Source of the DNA: Lachnospiraceae bacterium
Lineage (GTDB): Bacteria; Bacillota; Clostridia; Lachnospirales; Lachnospiraceae
Direction: 5' to 3'
Length of the DNA stretch: 64,000 bases
Assembly: GCA_024403485.1 (NCBI GenBank)
Contig: JAKSRT010000001.1
Location: 34,092 to 98,091 of the forward strand
The translations under genes and the position numbers were made by a program. Shown piece by piece: positions 60,124 to 64,000 of this stretch. The notes beneath the pieces are model-generated. The model did no database searches. It saw only the letters and a program-made list of their open reading frames with translations, and was not told where the DNA came from. Numbering within the stretch: the first letter of the stretch is position 1; every line of letters begins with the position of its first letter.

Positions 60124-61404
60124 TTAAATAGCTGCGAAGCCCTTTTCAAGGTCAGCGATAATATCATCGATGTGCTCTGTTCCGATGGAGAGACGGATTG
60201 TATTCTGGTTAATGCCCTGATCGGCAAGCTCTTCTGCTGACAACTGTGAATGAGTTGTAGAAGCAGGATGAATTACAAGGCTCTTTACATCAGCAACATT
60301 TGCAAGAAGGGAGAAAATCTCAAGATTGTCGATAAACTTCCATGCTTCTTCCTTGCCGCCCTTTATGTCGAAGGTGAAAATGCTTCCGCCGCCATTGGGG
60401 AAATACTTCTGGTATAAAGCATGATCGGGATGATCTTCAATTGAAGGATGATTTACCTTTTCTACCTTGGGATGATTCTTAAGGAACTCAATTACCTTCT
60501 TGGTATTTTCAACATGTCTGTCAAGTCTCAGTGATAAGGTTTCGGTACCCTGCAAAAGTAAAAATGCATTGAAAGGAGAAATTGTAGCGCCGGTATCTCT
60601 TAAAAGGATTGCTCTTATATAGGTTACGAAAGCTGCAGGTCCTACTGCATCGGCAAAAGAAACACCGTGGTAGCTTGGATTAGGATCTGCGATATTGCCA
60701 AACTTACCGCTGGCCTTCCAGTCAAACTTACCTGCTTCAACAATAATACCGCCAAGAGTTGTACCATGACCACCAATGAACTTGGTAGCTGAGTGAACAA
60801 CGATATCTGCGCCATGCTCGATTGGACGGAAAAGATAAGGTGTTCCGAAGGTATTGTCTACAACAACAGGAAGACCGTTTCTGTGTGCAACTTCTACGAT
60901 TGCATCCAAATCAGGAATGTCTGAGTTGGGGTTTCCGAGGGTTTCAAGGTAGATGGCTCTTGTATTAGGCTGAATTGCTGCTTCAACTTCTGCAATATTA
61001 TGTGCATCAACGAAGGTAGCTGTTATTCCGTACTGTGTAAGTGTATGAGCCAAAAGGTTGTAGCTTCCACCGTATATAGTCTTCTGAGCAACTATATGTC
61101 CACCGTTTGCAGCCAAAGCTTCGATCGTATATGTAATTGCAGCTGCACCGGATGCAACAGCGAGTGCTGCCGAACCTCCTTCAAGAGCAGCTATTCTTTC
61201 TTCAAACACGCCCTGGGTTGAGTTTGTAAGACGTCCGTAAATGTTACCTGCATCGGCAAGGCCAAAACGATCTGCCGCATGCTGAGAATTTCTGAATACA
61301 TATGAAGTGGTCTGGTAAATCGGAACTGCTCTTGAGTCCGTAGCCGGATCGGGCTGTTCCTGTCCAACGTGTAACTGTAAGGTTTCGAATTTATATTTGC
61401 TCAT
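60124..61404 (-). CDS. metY: O-acetylhomoserine aminocarboxypropyltransferase (homocysteine synthase)
   Basis: 426 residues; PLP enzyme of the Cys/Met metabolism family. Makes homocysteine from O-acetylhomoserine and sulfide. Blocks typical of MetY: LHVGQEQPDPATDSRAVPIYQTTSYVF, the Gly-rich IYGRLTNSTQ, PLP Lys in VHSATKFIGGHGTTLGG, PNPSYHG and LATLxHPASTTHSQL-like VIHPASTTHSQLS. GGAGG precedes the ATG. Operator-like sites lie 22-120 bases upstream. Confidence 0.95.
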   Translation of the reverse strand: MSKYKFETLQLHVGQEQPDPATDSRAVPIYQTTSYVFRNSQHAADRFGLADAGNIYGRLTNSTQGVFEERIAALEGGSAALAVASGAAAITYTIEALAANGGHIVAQKTIYGGSYNLLAHTLTQYGITATFVDAHNIAEVEAAIQPNTRAIYLETLGNPNSDIPDLDAIVEVAHRNGLPVVVDNTFGTPYLFRPIEHGADIVVHSATKFIGGHGTTLGGIIVEAGKFDWKASGKFGNIADPNPSYHGVSFADAVGPAAFVTYIRAILLRDTGATISPFNAFLLLQGTETLSLRLDRHVENTKKVIEFLKNHPKVEKVNHPSIEDHPDHALYQKYFPNGGGSIFTFDIKGGKEEAWKFIDNLEIFSLLANVADVKSLVIHPASTTHSQLSAEELADQGINQNTIRLSIGTEHIDDIIADLEKGFAAI

Positions 61405-61425
61405 TTCTTTTTCCTCCGTTCAATG

Positions 61426-61442
61426 ACTACTTTTTCAATAGG
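61426..61442. promoter_or_regulatory. Rrf2-type operator upstream of metY
   Basis: ACTACTTTTTCAATAGG is related to CCTATTTATTTAATAGG before cysK (13 of 17 bases the same) and to the site before the Rrf2 gene. It is followed by TTTT in each case. Confidence 0.55.
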
Positions 61443-61455
61443 TTTTATAAGATGA

Positions 61456-61475
61456 TTATAACCGGCGCTTATCAC
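61456..61475. promoter_or_regulatory. Second shared palindrome upstream of metY
   Basis: TTATAACCGGCGCTTATCAC is 17 of 20 identical to the site at 62597-62616 before the Rrf2 gene. The form ATAA-N7-TTAT is an inverted repeat and suits a LysR-type regulator of sulfur metabolism. Confidence 0.5.
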
Positions 61476-61504
61476 CATATCAAATATATAGAAATTAGAG
61501 CCGG

Positions 61505-61523
61505 TTATAAGAAATGCTTATAA
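61505..61523. promoter_or_regulatory. Perfect palindrome between metY and cysK
   Basis: TTATAAGAAATGCTTATAA: 7-base arms with a 5-base spacer, ending at the cysK stop codon. The preceding CCGG links it to the motif at 61456-61475. It may be a third site for the same regulator. Confidence 0.5.
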
Positions 61524-62465
61524 TTAAGCCTGTGTGTTGAATAATGCAGTAGATAAATATCTGTCACCTGAGTCAGGTAATAAAGCAACGATTACTTTGC
61601 CTGCATTTTCAGGTCTCTTTGCAAGAATGGAAGCTGCCTTTAAAGCTGCTCCTGAAGAAATACCTACAAGAATACCTTCTGATGTGGCAAATGCTCTGCC
61701 TTCAGCAAATGCATCTTCATTTTCAATTGTAATAATCTCATCGTATACGCTTGTATTCAATGTATCGGGAACGAATCCGGCTCCGATACCCTGAATCTTG
61801 TGAGGTCCGGGTGTACCGGTTGAAAGAACGGGGCTTCCTGCAGGTTCTACTGCTACTACCTTTACATCAGGATTCTGTGACTTTAAGTATTCACCAACAC
61901 CGGTAATTGTACCGCCGGTACCTACACCTGCTACAAAGATATCAACCTTACCGTCTGTCTGATTCCAGATTTCAGGGCCTGTGGTTGCTCTGTGAATTGC
62001 AGGGTTTGCAGGGTTTGTAAACTGACCAAGAATAACAGCACCTTCGATTTCCTGTTTGAGTTCTTCTGCCTTTGCGATAGCACCTTTCATACCCTTTGCA
62101 CCTTCGGTAAGAACAAGTTCAGCACCGTAAGCCTTTAATAAGTTTCTTCTTTCTACAGACATTGTATCGGGAAGGGTAAGAATTGCTTTATAACCCTTTG
62201 CTGTTGCAACTGCTGCAAGACCGATACCTGTGTTACCGCTGGTGGGTTCAATGATTGTTGCTCCGGGAGTAAGCTTTCCGGACTTCTCAGCATCCTCTAT
62301 CATTGCAAGTGCGATTCTGTCCTTAACGGATCCCGCGGGATTTAAATATTCAAGTTTTGCTAAAATGGTAGCATTTTCTGCTTCAGCCTTCTTCGCGTAT
62401 CTTGAAGCCTCAAGTAAAGGAGTGTTTCCTACTAATTCAAGTGAACTTTTTGTAATCTTAGACAT
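61524..62465 (-). CDS. cysK: Cysteine synthase A
   Basis: 313 residues. O-acetylserine sulfhydrylase, PLP enzyme. PLP Lys 48 in [19 protein letters not shown] (substrate loop), [14 protein letters not shown] (phosphate cup) and GISSGAA (PLP pyridine-nitrogen Ser). RBS-like AGAGGA before the ATG. Convergent in function with metY; both are preceded by Rrf2-type operator sites. Confidence 0.96.
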   Translation of the reverse strand: MSKITKSSLELVGNTPLLEASRYAKKAEAENATILAKLEYLNPAGSVKDRIALAMIEDAEKSGKLTPGATIIEPTSGNTGIGLAAVATAKGYKAILTLPDTMSVERRNLLKAYGAELVLTEGAKGMKGAIAKAEELKQEIEGAVILGQFTNPANPAIHRATTGPEIWNQTDGKVDIFVAGVGTGGTITGVGEYLKSQNPDVKVVAVEPAGSPVLSTGTPGPHKIQGIGAGFVPDTLNTSVYDEIITIENEDAFAEGRAFATSEGILVGISSGAALKAASILAKRPENAGKVIVALLPDSGDRYLSTALFNTQA

Positions 62466-62510
62466 AATAAATATCCTCTCTTTCTATTCTGTAATAATGT
62501 TTGTTTATCG

Positions 62511-62527
62511 CCTATTTATTTAATAGG
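62511..62527. promoter_or_regulatory. Rrf2-type operator upstream of cysK
   Basis: CCTATTTATTTAATAGG: inverted repeat CCTATT-N5-AATAGG, followed by TTTT. The shape fits Rrf2/IscR/CymR-type sites described in Clostridia. Confidence 0.65.
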
Positions 62528-62596
62528 TTTTCTATGTGTTGATATAAATATATATCAGTCACCGCTATCGGTCAATATAAAGAAATTAATGACTGG

Positions 62597-62616
62597 CTAT
62601 AACCCGAGCTTATCAC
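62597..62616. promoter_or_regulatory. Second shared palindrome upstream of the Rrf2 gene
   Basis: CTATAACCCGAGCTTATCAC, 17 of 20 bases identical to 61456-61475. The two sites flank the cysK region, one before metY and one before the Rrf2 gene. Confidence 0.5.
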
Positions 62617-62650
62617 AAACATACGGTTTATTGATAGCCATCGTTGAAAG

Positions 62651-62676
62651 CCTACTATTTCTATAGTATAATAGGT
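62651..62676. promoter_or_regulatory. Rrf2-type operator upstream of the regulator's own gene
   Basis: Arms CCTACTAT and ATAATAGG (one mismatch), separated by about 9 bases and followed by TTTT. About 43 bases before the start codon, consistent with autoregulation. Confidence 0.5.
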
Positions 62677-62718
62677 TTTAAATAAAAAAAGCAATAACCC
62701 CTACGAGGAGAGATAAAT

Positions 62719-63150
62719 ATGAAAATATCTACAAGAGGTCGCTATTCTCTTAGAATGATGATTGATCTGGCACAGCATTATAATGACGGATTTATAGCAT
62801 TAAAGGATATTTCCGAAAGACAGGATATTTCGAAAAAATATTTAGAACAGATTATTCCCTTTTTAAACAGGAGTAACCTTCTCCTTGCCAATAAGGGACA
62901 TATGGGTGGATACAAGCTGGCAAAGGCCCCCTCCGAAATAACCGTTCGAGATATTGTTGAGAGCGCTGAAGGCAGTCTTACCCCGGTAAGTTGCATGGAC
63001 AACAGTCCAAACCTTTGCGAAAAGTGCAGCGAATGCATTACGCTTCCCATTTATCAGGGATTGTACGATGTGGTAAACAAATACTTTGAGAGCATCACCC
63101 TTGAAGATATTATTACACGGCAGATTTCAGAGTTTACTTATAATATATAA
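62719..63150 (+). CDS. Rrf2-family transcriptional regulator (IscR/CymR-like)
   Basis: 143 residues. N-terminal winged helix (about 1-70: STRGRYSLRMMIDLA, ISKKYLEQIIPFLNRSNLL, GHMGGYKLAKAP) and a C-terminal dimer helix. Cys 92, 100, 103 and 106 could bind an Fe-S cluster, as in IscR; CymR-type relatives have no cluster. It lies divergent from cysK. With the operators before cysK, metY and itself it likely adjusts cysteine, methionine and Fe-S synthesis to sulfur or cluster supply. Strong GGAG before ATG 62719. Confidence 0.9.
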   Translation: MKISTRGRYSLRMMIDLAQHYNDGFIALKDISERQDISKKYLEQIIPFLNRSNLLLANKGHMGGYKLAKAPSEITVRDIVESAEGSLTPVSCMDNSPNLCEKCSECITLPIYQGLYDVVNKYFESITLEDIITRQISEFTYNI

Positions 63151-63187
63151 TTTGAGTTAATCGTTTTTCAGCAGATCGGTAGCCAAT

Positions 63188-63315
63188 CCGGTTCGGTCAA
63201 TTACAGCCCCTCCGGTTCAATCGCTTTACCGGCCAGCCGGTCCGATTGCTCTACCGGCATCCGGTTCGATTGCTTTACTGCCAGCCGGTCCGATCGCTTT
63301 ACCGGTCAGCCGGTT
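63188..63315. repeat. 24-25-bp tandem repeats with CCGGT...ACCGG
   Basis: CCGGTT/CCGGTC recurs at 63188, 63212, 63237, 63261, 63285 and 63310, every 24-25 bases. A typical unit reads CCGGTTCGATTGCTTTACTG, then CCAG. Most units include both CCGGT and a later ACCGG, so adjacent units can pair. It lies in the non-coding stretch after the Rrf2 gene. Function unknown. Confidence 0.8.
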
Positions 63316-63332
63316 ACCATCAACCACATATA

Positions 63333-63386
63333 AAAAGCTCTCAGCGGTCTTGAGCAAATCTCAGATTCCCGACGAGAGCTTTTTTG
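63333..63386 (+). terminator. Rho-independent terminator after the Rrf2 gene/tandem repeats
   Basis: AGCTCTC (63336-63342) and GAGAGCT (63374-63380) with flanking A and T runs, followed by TTTTTTGCGTTTTTT. The loop of about 31 bases contains a minor stem. The following 63387-63511 is AT-rich with nothing recognisable. Confidence 0.8.
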
Positions 63387-63511
63387 CGTTTTTTATGCTA
63401 TTACTATTATGCTTTTTTGTGATTTCATGTGCTTATTAGGCACTCAATGATTATTTTATGTTTCTTTCGAATTGAAGATTTTGAATTCGCAGATATAAAA
63501 TGGCGATTTTG

Positions 63512-63768
63512 CATCTAAATTGCACATTTTTTCGAATTTATATGTACCTGAATAATAGAGTTTACAGCTAAACCACTAATTTTGAAATATTTAGATGTAT
63601 GCACATAAAGTGAGTTACAGCTAAATTTCAATTTTCACAACTTTTAGATGAATCATAATGTAGCAAAAACCAATACCGTACATCTAAATTATGAAATATT
63701 CTTTATTTTAGATGAATGCTTCCATTGACCCTTACATCTAAAAAAGAGAAAAGACTCATAATTATATG
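63512..63768. repeat. Array of five inverted repeats CA(T/G)CTAAA...TTTAGATG with regular spacing
   Basis: Five units of 33-34 bases: 63512-63544, 63565-63597, 63618-63650, 63681-63714 and 63735-63768. Each begins with CATCTAAA or CAGCTAAA and ends with TTTAGATG or the one- to two-mismatch form TTTATATG. The 17-18 inner bases differ from unit to unit, and the gaps between units are 20, 20, 30 and 20 bases. The last unit ends 5 bases before the ATG of the repeat-peptide frame at 63774. It is not a CRISPR, since the conserved parts are the ends and the gaps are too short. Confidence 0.8.
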
Positions 63769-63773
63769 TAAAA

Positions 63774-63929
63774 ATGAGTAGCAAAGACACTTCTTTCAAA
63801 GATACTTCTTGCAAAGACACTTCCTTCAAAGATACTTCTTGCAAAGACACTTCCTTCAAAGACATTTGCTGCAAAGACACTTCCTGCAATAACTATTCCT
63901 GCAAATCAGGCTATCCATGCGACAATTAA
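63774..63929 (+). CDS. Candidate 51-residue Cys/Ser/Thr-rich pentapeptide-repeat peptide
   Basis: From ATG 63774 the frame codes for MSS, then six KDTS(F/C)-type pentads (F, C, F, C, F, then KDICC), KDTSC, and a tail with YSCKSGYPCDN. It has six Cys and alternates Phe and Cys at the pentad end. Synonymous changes (GAC/GAT, TCT/TCC) occur between repeats. No strong ribosome binding site is seen. Because 15-bp repeats leave other frames open, the opposite strand also has a frame (KEVSLQEVSL repeats), so the coding status is uncertain. It could be a peptide precursor or a non-coding repeat. Confidence 0.4.
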   Translation: MSSKDTSFKDTSCKDTSFKDTSCKDTSFKDICCKDTSCNNYSCKSGYPCDN

Positions 63930-64000
63930 ACGCGCTTCTTTATCTGAAGTTCCGGCATAAATGCGGATACCTTGGTGTTTTCGGGAACCGACTGAGTAAC
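63926..64000 (-). CDS. C-terminal end of an unidentified protein (partial)
   Basis: The reverse strand is open from the window edge to a TAA at 63926-63928, giving 24 residues ending in AFMPELQIKKRV. Codon choice resembles the rest of the window. A second reverse frame is open to a TGA at 63906-63908 (ending KEARLIVAWIA). I cannot decide between them from 75-95 bases or name the product. If the first is right, it converges on the repeat-peptide frame with a few bases of overlap. Confidence 0.35.
   Translation of the reverse strand, partial: VTQSVPENTKVSAFMPELQIKKRV

Noticed and set aside
61405-61523. SAM riboswitch before metY
   Set aside because: The region shows palindromic DNA sites but no S-box elements or terminator; control seems to be at the protein-DNA level.
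63188-63315. CRISPR array
   Set aside because: 24-25-base units follow each other with no spacers.
63512-63768. CRISPR array
   Set aside because: The inner bases of the 33-base units vary while the ends are conserved, gaps are only 20-30 bases, and no cas genes are present.
63689-63889. Reverse frame with KEVSLQEVSL repeats
   Set aside because: 15-bp repeats keep several frames open; this one runs into the inverted-repeat array and lacks a ribosome binding site. It cannot be fully excluded as the coding strand.

Overview
The window is chromosomal sequence from an anaerobic, moderately AT-rich member of the Bacillota, most likely family Lachnospiraceae (Butyrivibrio/Roseburia-like). The support is indirect: hybrid kinases with a LacI-like sensor, an FliB-type flagellin methylase, many c-di-GMP-type domains, a T-box-controlled trp operon, ECF transporters, strong GGAGG ribosome binding sites and Gram-positive CGAAC-N4-GTTTG SOS boxes. 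I found no rRNA, tRNA, CRISPR array, insertion sequence or prophage. The window starts inside livM and ends inside an unidentified reverse-strand gene.

Layout. 1-2.9 kb: end of a branched-chain amino acid ABC transporter (livM, livG, livF) and a cytidylate-kinase-like gene. 3-5.6 kb: hybrid histidine kinase. 5.8-9.3 kb (-): envelope-stress-like module (SPFH protein with zinc ribbons, TFIIB-type zinc-ribbon membrane protein, two small proteins) interrupted by a 90-bp tandem repeat. 9.5-15.5 kb (-): a LuxR-type two-component system with an extra pseudokinase-like membrane protein, then a GGDEF/EAL protein. 15.6-23.1 kb: GH31 glycosidase, nadE, a large membrane protein, an EAL-HDOD protein and a GH3 glycosidase. 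23.2-26.2 kb (-): GntR (YtrA-type)/ABC operon with a perfect operator. 26.4-30.7 kb (+): a radical-SAM DNA repair pair under two SOS boxes, then a thioredoxin-like lipoprotein, a 46-codon CXXC protein and a 4Fe-4S membrane protein. 30.8-37.7 kb (-): complete trpEGDCFBA operon behind a T-box leader. 37.7-46.4 kb (-): MATE transporter; a signalling operon (CHASE2 adenylate cyclase, FecR protein with eight CxxC motifs, TIM-barrel epimerase, GAF/HD-GYP protein); a CPBP protease. 46.5-50.3 kb (-): radical SAM protein with a repetitive Cys-rich partner, fliB and an M42 peptidase. 50.3-53.6 kb (+): two polytopic glycosyltransferase-like proteins. 53.6-58 kb (-): nickel/cobalt ECF transporter with a His-rich CsoR-type regulator, a YczE-type membrane protein and an ECF S component. 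58.1-63.2 kb: sulfur and Fe-S block (iscU, iscS, metY, cysK, divergent Rrf2 regulator) with shared operators. 63.2-64 kb: tandem CCGGT repeats, a terminator, a regular array of five inverted repeats, and a 51-residue KDTSC/KDTSF repeat peptide.

How the parts work together. Sulfide enters through CysK and MetY; IscS and IscU turn cysteine sulfur into Fe-S clusters; the Rrf2 regulator, which has a Cys cluster, has matching 17-bp-type sites before metY, cysK and itself. Tryptophan supply is read through tRNA-Trp charging. Cyclic nucleotide signalling appears as an apparently intact EAL domain, a degenerate EAL-HDOD protein, an HD-GYP protein and a class III cyclase. The least explained loci are the 63.5-63.9 kb array plus repeat peptide and the 46.5-47.9 kb radical SAM/repeat-protein pair.
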